Below the pieces are notes generated by a model that had not been told where the DNA came from, did not search any database, and worked only from the letters and a program-made list of their open reading frames with translations. The position numbers and the translations under genes are program-made. From BRH-c54 sp032251145 (GTDB taxonomy: Bacteria; Bacteroidota; Bacteroidia; Flavobacteriales_E; Vicingaceae): a DNA stretch of 27,799 bases. Location: NCBI GenBank assembly GCA_032251145.1, contig JAVVER010000033.1, positions 1 to 27,799 on the forward strand, in the 5' to 3' direction. The stretch's first letter is position 1. Each line of letters begins with the position of its first letter. This document shows positions 14,448 to 22,172 of this stretch, one piece after another.

Positions 14448-14926
14448 ATGACTAAAATTAATTCCATATTAAAACAAGTAAGACAGAGGATAAAATATCA
14501 TCGTAAAAATACTTTATGGAATCATTTCAAAACTACTTTAAGCTTTACCTCTGATGGCTATAGTGGTATTATAGAAAATAATCATTTTAGAATTTGGCGT
14601 TATAACTTTTGGATTGGGGCTTTTTATCCTGTTATTGTGGGAACTGTTAATGAAACACAAGGAAAACTTATGGTTCGTCTTAAATCGGAAATGAATCCTG
14701 TTGGAATTATTTTTTTAATAATTATTATGGCTTTGTGGGGTATGGTGTTTTCATAGGAGTTTTTAACCAATTCGATAATTCATCGGAGTTTCTTTGGAGT
14801 AGAATTTTGATAGGGGTATTTTTATTTTTGTTGCCATTAATAGTTATTTTTTTAGGTTACAATTCTGAGAAAAAACAGTTGTTAAAAGAAATAAGAAACA
14901 TCTGTTTACTGACTAATACCATCTGA
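14448..14926 (+). pseudogene. Small membrane protein gene split by a frameshift
   Basis: One frame (14448-14756) encodes a soluble N-terminus with YSGIIENNHFRIWRYNFWIGAFYPVIVGTVNE, then starts a membrane segment NPVGIIFLIIIMALWG and stops after MVFS. The next frame continues from about 14735 with YGVFIGVFNQFDN, a second membrane segment LIGVFLFLLPLIVIFLGY, and a charged tail NSEKKQLLKEIRNICLL. Together they would make one protein of about 159 residues with two TMs and a C-terminal helix, a layout seen in small hypothetical membrane proteins of this phylum. Adding one G to the GGGG at 14737-14740 joins the frames as ALWGYGVF. A deletion or sequencing error there explains the break. No recognised function. 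Confidence 0.65.
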
Positions 14927-15014
14927 GCACATTTGTAATTTGTTCAACAACTGAAAAAAGTACTACCCCATTGAACTAGTAATAGACAAATTGGCTTTGC
15001 GGGTTGGAAAAGTA

Positions 15015-15026
15015 CCCCTTCGGGGG
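15015..15026. repeat. UUCG-loop GC hairpin
   Basis: CCCC-TTCG-GGGG forms a four-pair stem with a UUCG-type tetraloop, followed by further G-rich sequence (GGATTAGGGGG). It is the same class of C/G palindrome as at 1167-1183. The 202-bp interval 14927-15128 holds this, a candidate promoter and nothing else recognisable. Confidence 0.55.
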
Positions 15027-15088
15027 ATTAGGGGGCTTTCTTTAATCAATACATTTTCATAAATAAAAAATACTAACAAAAACTTTTT

Positions 15089-15096
15089 TACTTTTG
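15089..15096 (+). promoter_or_regulatory. Candidate -7 box for the inositol-lipid operon
   Basis: TACTTTTG, an exact TAnnTTTG match, lies 32 bases before the ATG at 15129. No convincing -33 TTG was seen. Confidence 0.4.
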
Positions 15097-15128
15097 CTTA
15101 TCTATTTTGAAAAACTCAAAAGATAAAA

Positions 15129-15833
15129 ATGGCAGAAGAAATTAAAGCACAAAAAGTAATTTATACCATTATTAATCCGCTAATTAACTTATTGGTTAAA
15201 CTTGGCATTACTCCCAACATGATTACTTCTTTCGGATTAGTTTTAAATATGTTGGCTGCTGTTATTTTTATTATTGGAGCTAAATATGCCGACCGAACCG
15301 ATATGACTTATGTTGGTTGGGGTGGATTTACCATTTTAATTGCTGGTTTATTTGATATGATTGATGGCAGATTAGCAAGAGTTGGCAATATGTCGAGTAA
15401 GTTTGGAGCGTTATATGATTCTGTTTTAGATAGGTATAGTGAAATGATCATGTTTCTTGGTATTTGTTATTACTTGGTAGCTCACAATTTTTTCTTAAGT
15501 TCTTTATTTGCGTTTGTAGCCCTTATTGGTTCTATGATGGTAAGTTACACTAGAGCTCGTGCCGAAGGCTTAGGAATTGATTGTAGTGTTGGTATGATGC
15601 AACGTCCTGCCAGAGTAGTTACCATAGGTGCTTCTGCCATGTTTTGTGGTATTTTCTATTTCTTTTTTGACACGATAGAGCCGCTTAAAATAGCTAAATC
15701 GCCACTTATTGTTTTTGAAAACATTACTATCTTTACCTTGCCAGTAACATTTGTTGCCGTACTTTCTAACATAACTGCCATACAACGGCTCAATCATTGT
15801 AGAGTGGAATTATCAAAAAAAGAAAATTTATAA
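15129..15833 (+). CDS. CDP-alcohol phosphatidyltransferase (putative phosphatidylinositol-phosphate synthase)
   Basis: The 234-residue membrane protein carries a complete CDP-alcohol phosphotransferase motif: Asp76, Asp79-Gly80, Ala83-Arg84, Gly93, Asp97 and Asp101 (DMIDGRLAR then GALYDSVLD). Such enzymes transfer a phosphatidyl group from CDP-diacylglycerol to an alcohol. The neighbouring myo-inositol-phosphate synthase makes inositol phosphate the likely acceptor, giving phosphatidylinositol phosphate, as proposed for the Bacteroides thetaiotaomicron inositol-lipid cluster (from memory, BT_1522-BT_1526). It begins the four-gene operon and is followed after 2 bp by the DUF4833 gene. Motif alone cannot exclude glycerol phosphate or serine as acceptor. 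Confidence 0.85.
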   Translation: MAEEIKAQKVIYTIINPLINLLVKLGITPNMITSFGLVLNMLAAVIFIIGAKYADRTDMTYVGWGGFTILIAGLFDMIDGRLARVGNMSSKFGALYDSVLDRYSEMIMFLGICYYLVAHNFFLSSLFAFVALIGSMMVSYTRARAEGLGIDCSVGMMQRPARVVTIGASAMFCGIFYFFFDTIEPLKIAKSPLIVFENITIFTLPVTFVAVLSNITAIQRLNHCRVELSKKENL

Positions 15834-15835
15834 CC

Positions 15836-16408
15836 ATGCAAAAAAAGTTTAACATAACTTATGTATTTCTTTTCTTGGTAATGACTTCCTTCATTTTTAA
15901 TGATGATAACTACCAAACTCGTATTAAAGTTTTTGAAGGTTATCCTGTTCCTAAAGATGAAAAGATGCTTTTCTATATCCAAAAAAGCTTTAATACGAAC
16001 ACAGTTGTTTATGCTGCCAATATTGCTGCTGATGGAAAATTAAATCCTAAAGAACCTGTTACTGTTTTCTGGAGAAGATATCAAGAAGGGGGAATAAAAA
16101 AAGAATTAAAAGCCGTTGAAAAAACTTTTGGTTATGGTGTGAAATCTAAACCATTAAAAGATAGAAAAAACACTTATGTATTTTCGCTTGTATCATTAAA
16201 AGACATGAATTTTGTTATTACGCAAGATAAAAATGGTCACCCAGAAGTGGCTACCATGATAAATAAAAAACCTGCCCGTATTGAAAAAGTTTTTGTAACT
16301 GCCGAACATGTTAGCATATTACCTAAAATTTTTGCTGTAGAAGTTTTTGGAAAAGATATTAAAACTGGCAAACCACTCTACGAAAAAATAGTAAACAAAG
16401 AAGAATAA
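15836..16408 (+). CDS. DUF4833-type exported protein of the inositol-lipid operon
   Basis: The 190-residue protein opens with a basic-hydrophobic leader (KKFNITYVFLFLVMTSFIFN), suggesting export. The remainder is beta-rich: VFEGYPVPKDEKMLFYIQKSFNTNTVVYAANI, then PVTVFWRRYQEGGIKKELKAVEKTFGYGVKSKPL and a string of alternating strands to the C-terminus. The W-R-R-Y and FGYGVKSK segments match my memory of the DUF4833 family. No catalytic triad or metal site is apparent. Its position, 2 bp after the phosphatidyltransferase and 7 bp before the PAP2 enzyme, implies a role in inositol-lipid synthesis or handling, perhaps as a periplasmic partner. That role is inference. Confidence 0.7.
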   Translation: MQKKFNITYVFLFLVMTSFIFNDDNYQTRIKVFEGYPVPKDEKMLFYIQKSFNTNTVVYAANIAADGKLNPKEPVTVFWRRYQEGGIKKELKAVEKTFGYGVKSKPLKDRKNTYVFSLVSLKDMNFVITQDKNGHPEVATMINKKPARIEKVFVTAEHVSILPKIFAVEVFGKDIKTGKPLYEKIVNKEE

Positions 16409-16415
16409 TTCACTT

Positions 16416-17321
16416 GTGAAACTCAGAAAAACGTTAATACTACTTGCTATTTGCTTTATCTACTTTGTATGGGTTTATTTCTTTGTAGGCATAAGAACTG
16501 ACCATTTTGCCTTACTTTTTATTGTTTTAGGTGGTTATTTAACGCATGCTTATTCCAGAAAATTAGTCTCCGCATTTTTTATTTTTATTATCTATTGGGT
16601 TATCTACGATTCTATGCGAGTTTTTCCTAATTATGAGTTTAATACCATTTACATAGAAGAACCTTATTTATTAGAAAAAGAATTGTTTGGAATAGAATTA
16701 AATGACCAAATAGTAACTCCAAACGAATATTTTTTAACCAACAATTCTACTTTTTTAGATGTGCTTAGTGGATTTTTCTATATCAACTGGGTGCCTATTC
16801 CATTATTATTTGCCTTGTATTTATTTTATAAAAACAAAGAACTGTTAATTCAGTTTTTAGCTGCATTTTTATTAGTTAATTTATTAGGCTTTGTAGTTTA
16901 TTACAGTTACCCCGCAGCTCCACCATGGTATTTTCATGAATATGGTACACAAATTATTCACAATACACCAGGAAATGCTGCCGGATTACTTCGTTTCGAT
17001 TCTTTTTTTGGTGTAGATATATTCCGTTCTTTATACGAAAAAAATGCCAACGTATTTGCCGCTATGCCATCCCTACACTCTGCTTATCCAATAATTGTTT
17101 TATTCTTTGGAATTAAACAAAAATTACGTTCAGGAATTATTATATTTGCCCTCTTTTTAATGGGAATTTGGTTTGCAGCAGTATATTCATTTCATCATTA
17201 CATAATTGACATACTTGCTGGAACCTTATGTGCTTTAACAGGCTTATTCATTTTTGAGTGGATAATTATTAAAAATAAAAAAGTAAACAATTGGGTAGTT
17301 AGCTACTCGCAAAAAATATAA
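16416..17321 (+). CDS. PAP2 / Aur1-Ipt1-like phosphatase or inositol phosphotransferase
   Basis: The 301-residue protein has about six membrane segments. The active-site motifs are MPSLHSAYP (217-225, His221) and the YSFHHYIIDILAG segment (257-269, His260/261 and Asp265), which match the PAP2_3 (Aur1/Ipt1) pattern more than PgpB. Family enzymes remove phosphate from lipid phosphates or transfer phosphoinositol to ceramide. In this operon, dephosphorylation of phosphatidylinositol phosphate or transfer of inositol phosphate to a sphingoid lipid are both plausible. The start is GTG at 16416, 7 bp after the DUF4833 stop, and leads straight into the first membrane segment (LRKTLILLAICFIYFVWVYF). 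Confidence 0.78.
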   Translation: MKLRKTLILLAICFIYFVWVYFFVGIRTDHFALLFIVLGGYLTHAYSRKLVSAFFIFIIYWVIYDSMRVFPNYEFNTIYIEEPYLLEKELFGIELNDQIVTPNEYFLTNNSTFLDVLSGFFYINWVPIPLLFALYLFYKNKELLIQFLAAFLLVNLLGFVVYYSYPAAPPWYFHEYGTQIIHNTPGNAAGLLRFDSFFGVDIFRSLYEKNANVFAAMPSLHSAYPIIVLFFGIKQKLRSGIIIFALFLMGIWFAAVYSFHHYIIDILAGTLCALTGLFIFEWIIIKNKKVNNWVVSYSQKI

Positions 17322-17338
17322 ATAACTAAATAACAAAC

Positions 17339-18649
17339 ATGGCATCAAACATTAAAAAACCAGAAGGTAAATTAGGTATTCTTTTACCTGGAATGGGGGC
17401 TATTTCAACAACTGTTATAGCTGGAGTTTTAGCAGTAAACAAAGGTATTTCTAAACCTATTGGCTCTACTACTCAAATGGGAAGAATTAGAATTGGAAAA
17501 AGAACAGAAAACAATTCTCCATTAATTAAAGACTTTATTCCATTAGCAGACATTAATAATATCGCTTTTGGAGGGTGGGATATTTTTGAAGATAATATGT
17601 ATCAAGCAGCTACTAATGCAGGTGTTTTAGACAGATATTTATTAGAGCAATTAAAACCCGATTTGGAAGCTATTAATCCAATGAAAGCTGTTTTTGACAA
17701 ACATTACGTTACCAAATTAGATGGTCCAAATGTCAAAAAAGCTGATACAAAATGGGAATTAGCAGAACAAGTTCGTCAAGATATTAGAGATTTTAAAGCT
17801 AAAAACAATTGCGATAGATTAGTAATGGTTTGGTGTGGTTCTACAGAAATTTACATCCAAGAAAGTGAAGTTCATCAAACAATTGAAAGCTTAGAAGCTG
17901 GATTAAAAAACAACGATGTAAACATTCCTCCAAGTATGATTTATGCTTATGCTGCCATCATGGAGAAAGTACCTTATGCTAATGGAGCACCTAATCTTTC
18001 AGCAGATATTCCTGCATTGGTTAAATTAGCTAAAAATAATAATGTGCCAATTTGCGGTAAAGATTTTAAAACTGGTCAAACCTTAATGAAAACTATCGTT
18101 GCTCCAGGATTAAAAACACGTAACTTAGGTATTGCTGGTTGGTTTTCAACCAATATTTTAGGAAACAGAGATGGTGAAGTATTGGATGATCCAAACAGCT
18201 TCAAATCAAAAGAAGTATCAAAATTGGGCGTTTTAGAACAAATTTTAGAACCAGAACAAAATCCTGATTTATATAAAGATTTATACCATAAAGTAAGAAT
18301 CAACTACTACCCTCCTCATGGAGATAACAAAGAAGGTTGGGATAATATTGATATCTTTGGTTGGTTAGGATACAAAATGCAAATTAAAATAGATTTCTTA
18401 TGTAGAGATTCTATTTTAGCAGCTCCACTTGTTGTAGATTTAGCTATTTTCTTAGATTTAGCTCAACGTGCAAACATGTCGGGTGTTCAAGAATGGTTGT
18501 CCTTCTATTTTAAATTCCCTCAAGAAAAAGTGGCAGGATTAAGACCAATGCACGATATTTTTAAACAAGAAATGAAATTACTTAACACGCTAAGACATTT
18601 ACAAGGAGAAGATTTAATTACTCATTTAGGATTAGATTACGAAGATTAA
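17339..18649 (+). CDS. Inositol-3-phosphate synthase
   Basis: The 436-residue cytoplasmic enzyme uses NAD to convert glucose-6-phosphate to 1L-myo-inositol 3-phosphate. The N-terminal nucleotide-binding loop is LGILLPGMGAISTTVIAGVLA. Family motifs include FGGWDIFEDNMYQAA, VWCGSTEI, YANGAPNLS, and the catalytic core GKDFKTGQTLMKTIVAP followed by STNILGNRDGEVLDDP and KVRINYYPPHGDNKEGWDNI. It resembles the bacterial form and has no long N-terminal extension. As the last gene of the operon it supplies the head group for the phosphatidyltransferase, and a clear terminator follows. Confidence 0.95.
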   Translation: MASNIKKPEGKLGILLPGMGAISTTVIAGVLAVNKGISKPIGSTTQMGRIRIGKRTENNSPLIKDFIPLADINNIAFGGWDIFEDNMYQAATNAGVLDRYLLEQLKPDLEAINPMKAVFDKHYVTKLDGPNVKKADTKWELAEQVRQDIRDFKAKNNCDRLVMVWCGSTEIYIQESEVHQTIESLEAGLKNNDVNIPPSMIYAYAAIMEKVPYANGAPNLSADIPALVKLAKNNNVPICGKDFKTGQTLMKTIVAPGLKTRNLGIAGWFSTNILGNRDGEVLDDPNSFKSKEVSKLGVLEQILEPEQNPDLYKDLYHKVRINYYPPHGDNKEGWDNIDIFGWLGYKMQIKIDFLCRDSILAAPLVVDLAIFLDLAQRANMSGVQEWLSFYFKFPQEKVAGLRPMHDIFKQEMKLLNTLRHLQGEDLITHLGLDYED

Positions 18650-18671
18650 TTTTAAATCTTAACAATATAGA

Positions 18672-18707
18672 AAAGAGGCTAAAACATAATTTTAGTCTCT
18701 TTTTTTA
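18672..18707 (+). terminator. Rho-independent terminator after the inositol-lipid operon
   Basis: AAAGAGGCTAAAA (18672-18684) pairs with TTTTAGTCTCTTT (18690-18702), with one G-T wobble and a five-base loop, and is followed by a T tract to 18707. It lies about 20 bp behind the inositol-phosphate synthase stop. Confidence 0.85.
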
Positions 18708-18742
18708 TACCTTTATCAACTATTTAATCAAAATAAGATATG

Positions 18743-18790
18743 ATGAAACGACCATGAGTAATATTTTCTCACACATGAGGAGTGATTATA
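18743..18790 (+). repeat. Conserved mini-ORF motif, copy B
   Basis: This begins ATGAAACGACCATGAGTAA, identical over 19 bases to the minus-strand sequence at 1440-1422, then diverges moderately (CTCACACATGAGGAGTGATT). As in copy A, an ATG opens a four-codon reading frame, MKRP, whose TGA overlaps a second ATG (18754). The two copies have unrelated genes on both sides. Confidence 0.6.
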
Positions 18791-18864
18791 ATGGGAAACG
18801 TAAGTTCGTGAATACATTAAAAAAAAAGAATGAACAGTTACACCTGACCGATTTAATAAATTAA
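18754..18864 (+). CDS. Possible 36-residue small ORF
   Basis: This short frame encodes MSNIFSHMRSDYNGKRKFVN and then TLKKKNEQLHLTDLIN before a TAA. It is basic and probably helical (KKKNEQLH). It begins in the repeated 19-base motif at 18743, and its N-terminus parallels MSKSFSH at copy A (1429-1391), which is only 12 residues. It ends 12 bp before the esterase ATG. The shared start suggests a translated element, but with two copies coding potential cannot be tested here. The interval 18650-18876 holds only this and the terminator. I do not recognise a family. Confidence 0.35.
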   Translation: MSNIFSHMRSDYNGKRKFVNTLKKKNEQLHLTDLIN

Positions 18865-18876
18865 AAATATAAACAG

Positions 18877-20010
18877 ATGAAAATCTACCTTTTTATTTTT
18901 TTGTTCTTTTTGAGTTCTATAAGTTTTGCTCAGCAAACTATAAACGATAGTATTTTTCATAATGGAATTTACAGAACTTACATTTTGTATGTTCCAGCAA
19001 TTTATAATGCTACAAATGCAACTCCATTAGTTATAAACTTTCATGGTTATACAAGTAATGCTAATGCACAAATGTTTTATGGAGATTTTAGAGCTATTGC
19101 AGATACTGCCAACTTTATGGTAGTTCATCCTATGGGTACATTAGATGGAAACAACCAACCGTATTGGAATGCAAATTGGGGCGGAACTGTTGATGATATT
19201 GGTTTCACAGCCGCTCTTATAGATTCATTATCTGCTCAATACAATATCAATCACAATAGAGTGTATAGCACAGGCATGTCAAATGGTGGTTTTATGAGTT
19301 ATACTTTAGCATGTTCTTTAAGTAATAGAATTGCTGCTATTGCCTCTGTAACAGGTTCTATGAATGCTAATCAATCATTAAATTGTAATCCTCAACACCC
19401 TACTCCTATTATGGAAATACATGGAACAGCAGATGCTACAGTTCCTTATAATGGTTCTGCTGGAATTGATTCTATTGCTAACGTGCTAAATTATTGGGTT
19501 AATTTTAATCAATGTAACTCAACCGCTATATTTAGTAATGTACCTAATATAAATACTACAGATGGCTGCACTGCCGAACATTATGTTTATCAGATCGGAA
19601 ATAATGGTGTAGAAGTAGAACATTATAAAATTATTGATGGAGGGCATACTTGGCCAGGAGCTCCAGTAAATATAGGGATTACCAATCATGATTTTAATGC
19701 TTCCGAAAAGATATGGCAGTTTTTTGCTCAATACGATATTAATGGAAAAATAAATCCTACTAATATCAACCAAATTAGCTTAATTACCACTATTGAAATT
19801 TTTCCTAATCCGGTTGAAAATTTCCTTACTATTAAAACCAATAAACTACTTACTAAAGCTATCCTAATATATGATTTAACTGGAAAAATTGTAAAAACTA
19901 TTAATAGTAAACAACTTAGTTTCTCTTTAAACGATTTAGATAAGGGAGTTTATTTTATTCAGTTTAGTTTAGGTGAAGAAATAGTTACAAAAAAGTTAAT
20001 CAAGAATTAA
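18877..20010 (+). CDS. Secreted PHB-depolymerase/feruloyl-esterase-like hydrolase with T9SS sorting domain
   Basis: The 377-residue protein has a signal peptide (MKIYLFIFLFFLSSISFAQQ). An alpha/beta-hydrolase domain of the PHB-depolymerase/LpqC esterase family follows (about 20-270). The nucleophile elbow is GMSNGG (about 133-138), the acid is in GTADATVPY (about 183), and the catalytic His is in GGHTWPG (about 255). FHGYTSNANAQ provides the oxyanion region. The C-terminus (about 300-377) is a type A T9SS sorting domain: IFPNPVENFLTIKT, LIYDLTGKIVK, and GVYFIQFSLGEEIVTKKLIK. It is therefore exported and anchored or released at the cell surface. Natural substrate is probably an ester of plant phenolics, polyester or acetylated polysaccharide. 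Its TAA overlaps the stop of the convergent TPR gene. Confidence 0.85.
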   Translation: MKIYLFIFLFFLSSISFAQQTINDSIFHNGIYRTYILYVPAIYNATNATPLVINFHGYTSNANAQMFYGDFRAIADTANFMVVHPMGTLDGNNQPYWNANWGGTVDDIGFTAALIDSLSAQYNINHNRVYSTGMSNGGFMSYTLACSLSNRIAAIASVTGSMNANQSLNCNPQHPTPIMEIHGTADATVPYNGSAGIDSIANVLNYWVNFNQCNSTAIFSNVPNINTTDGCTAEHYVYQIGNNGVEVEHYKIIDGGHTWPGAPVNIGITNHDFNASEKIWQFFAQYDINGKINPTNINQISLITTIEIFPNPVENFLTIKTNKLLTKAILIYDLTGKIVKTINSKQLSFSLNDLDKGVYFIQFSLGEEIVTKKLIKN

Positions 20011-22100
20011 ACTTTAATTCCTATTACACAAACATCATCAACTTGTTCTAAGTTGCCTTTCCAATCTTGGAAATGTTTTTTAAGTATTTCTTCCTGCTCT
20101 TCCATTAGTTTATCATAAATACTTACGAGTAACTCTTTAAATGGCTTGTACATAAATTTTTTACCTTTAGGACCACCAAACTGGTCGGCAAAACCATCGG
20201 TAAACAAATAAATTTTATCCTCACTATTTAATTGAACTTGATGGTTGGTAAAAGGAATCGGATTTTCTGTGTAGTTAACCGCCTGACGATCTGCTTTTAT
20301 TTCTGTAAGTCCATTTTTATTAATTACCCATAAATTATTATTCGCTCCAGCCCATTCTAAGGTTTTGTTGTTTAAATTTATTTTAGCCAAGGAAATGTCC
20401 ATTCCGTCTCTGGAAGCTACATTTTGTGAGGTTTGCCCTAATTCTTTGGTAATTTTATCTCTCAATTTATTAAGTATTTCTGCTGGAGACAAATCATCAT
20501 GTTCTGCATTAATACTATTTAAAAAGCTTATTCCCAACATACTCATTAAAGCACCTGGAACGCCATGACCGGTACAATCGGCAGCAGCTATATAAATACT
20601 ATCATTTTTTTCATAACTCCAATAAAAATCACCACTTACTATATCTTTAGGATTAAAATATACAAAGTGTGTTGGAATTTTATCTGAAATATTTTTACCC
20701 GACTGTAGCAATGCCTCTTGAATTCGTTTGGCATACCTCACACTATCTGTAATGCTAATTAACGATTCTTCTAGCTCATGGCTTTTAATTTCAATTTCGT
20801 GCTTTTGTTGTGATATTAACTTATTAGCTTTCTTTTTATCATTTAATGATTTAAGAATAATAATTGATAAAATAACCAATGCTCCTAAGCCAATCCCAAA
20901 TGAATAAGTAATCGTTCGCTGCTCTTTAATTTCAATTTCGTGCTGATAATTTTTCTCTAATTGTTCCACTTCTGCTTGATGAAGCTTTTTTTCAAATTCG
21001 TATTGTAAGCCAACCTGTATAATTTTCTGGACATTTTCGGTATTAGTTAACGAATCTGCCATTTTATGATGTTCTACTAACAATCTGTATGCTCTTTCAA
21101 AATTTCTTGTATTTCTATAATGGTTGCTTAACGAAATAGATGTATTTCTTATTAATTCAGGCGAAGCGATGGTTTTAGCAAGATTGTATGCTTTTTCTAA
21201 GTAAATTTCTCCTTTATGATATTCTTCTTTAAAATCATAAATTACTCCAATACTATTAAGCGTATTTACTAAGCCAACATTGTTATTAATTTCAGTTTGA
21301 ATGTCTTTTGACACAAGCAAATACGTTAATGCTTTATCGTATTGCTTTTGCTCTCTGTAAATTCCTGAAATATTTATTAACGATTGAGCAATTCCAGGTT
21401 TATCGTTGGTTTTTTTTCTTTTTCCTAAACTTTTAAAAAAATATTCATTTGCTTCAAAATACTTTTGTTGAGAAAAATAAACCGAGCCAATATTGTTTAA
21501 AGAAGTGGCAATACTTCTTTCATCACCCAATTCTTCCTTAACTTCCAACCCTTTTAAATAATATTCTAACGCTTTTTCAAAATTATTCTGATCGTGATAT
21601 AATAACCCAATATTATTTAAACAAGCTGCTAAACTAGCTTTGTCGTCCATCTTCTCGAGCAATTTTAAGCTTTTAATGTAGTTTTCAATGGATTTTTCTA
21701 CCAATCCCTGACTTTGAAAAATATATGCTATATCATTATAAGCAATAGCTTCTTTGTTTTCTTCGCCCAACGTTTTAAATAATTCTATACTTATTTGGTA
21801 ATGTTCTAACGCCTCTCTAAAATTTCCTAAATCGGTAAGCGTATAACCAATATTATTGTTTGCAATCGCAATTCCTAATTGGTAGTTGATTTGTTCGCTT
21901 AAACTCAAAGCTTCTCTAGAAAGTGAAATACTTTTATTGAAATCTATTGCAAAATACTCCTCGCTAAGTATGAGCATAGCATCAATTTTCTGTTCGCCTT
22001 TATTTTTATCAATAAAACGAACTAAACTGTCTATCTTTTCATTAGCGAAAAGAGAAACAGCACTAAAAATTAATACACCTAAAATTACCTTCTTCAACAT
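20007..22100 (-). CDS. TPR-containing SpoIIE-family protein phosphatase (PP2C)
   Basis: The protein has a signal peptide (MLKKVILGVLIFSAVSLFAN), a long array of TPR units (about 30-390) with repeated NNIGxxY/A and LEYYxxxLExxE patterns, a short coiled coil, one membrane segment (ITYSFGIGLGALVILSIIIL) and a second coiled coil (KKANKLISQQKHEIEIKSHELEE). A C-terminal PP2C SpoIIE domain follows: SGDFYWSYEKND, ADCTGHGVPGALMSMLG, and YLFTDGFADQFGG. The TPR part should sit in the periplasm and the phosphatase in the cytoplasm. It likely antagonises a serine kinase in an anti-sigma partner-switch or envelope stress circuit. I chose ATG 22100 because it opens the signal peptide. An ATG 30 bases earlier is less fitting. 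No kinase or anti-sigma factor is adjacent. Confidence 0.88.
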   Translation of the reverse strand: MLKKVILGVLIFSAVSLFANEKIDSLVRFIDKNKGEQKIDAMLILSEEYFAIDFNKSISLSREALSLSEQINYQLGIAIANNNIGYTLTDLGNFREALEHYQISIELFKTLGEENKEAIAYNDIAYIFQSQGLVEKSIENYIKSLKLLEKMDDKASLAACLNNIGLLYHDQNNFEKALEYYLKGLEVKEELGDERSIATSLNNIGSVYFSQQKYFEANEYFFKSLGKRKKTNDKPGIAQSLINISGIYREQKQYDKALTYLLVSKDIQTEINNNVGLVNTLNSIGVIYDFKEEYHKGEIYLEKAYNLAKTIASPELIRNTSISLSNHYRNTRNFERAYRLLVEHHKMADSLTNTENVQKIIQVGLQYEFEKKLHQAEVEQLEKNYQHEIEIKEQRTITYSFGIGLGALVILSIIILKSLNDKKKANKLISQQKHEIEIKSHELEESLISITDSVRYAKRIQEALLQSGKNISDKIPTHFVYFNPKDIVSGDFYWSYEKNDSIYIAAADCTGHGVPGALMSMLGISFLNSINAEHDDLSPAEILNKLRDKITKELGQTSQNVASRDGMDISLAKINLNNKTLEWAGANNNLWVINKNGLTEIKADRQAVNYTENPIPFTNHQVQLNSEDKIYLFTDGFADQFGGPKGKKFMYKPFKELLVSIYDKLMEEQEEILKKHFQDWKGNLEQVDDVCVIGIKV

Positions 22101-22172
22101 TAGGGCACTAAAATATAAAAATCTTATCAATATTTAAACAAGTTGAGAAAAAACAATTTTTAATTCTAACTG

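Noticed and set aside
14927..15128. A tRNA or small RNA in the gap before the inositol operon
   Set aside because: No cloverleaf or tRNA-like sequence seen; only a short UUCG hairpin and a -7 box.
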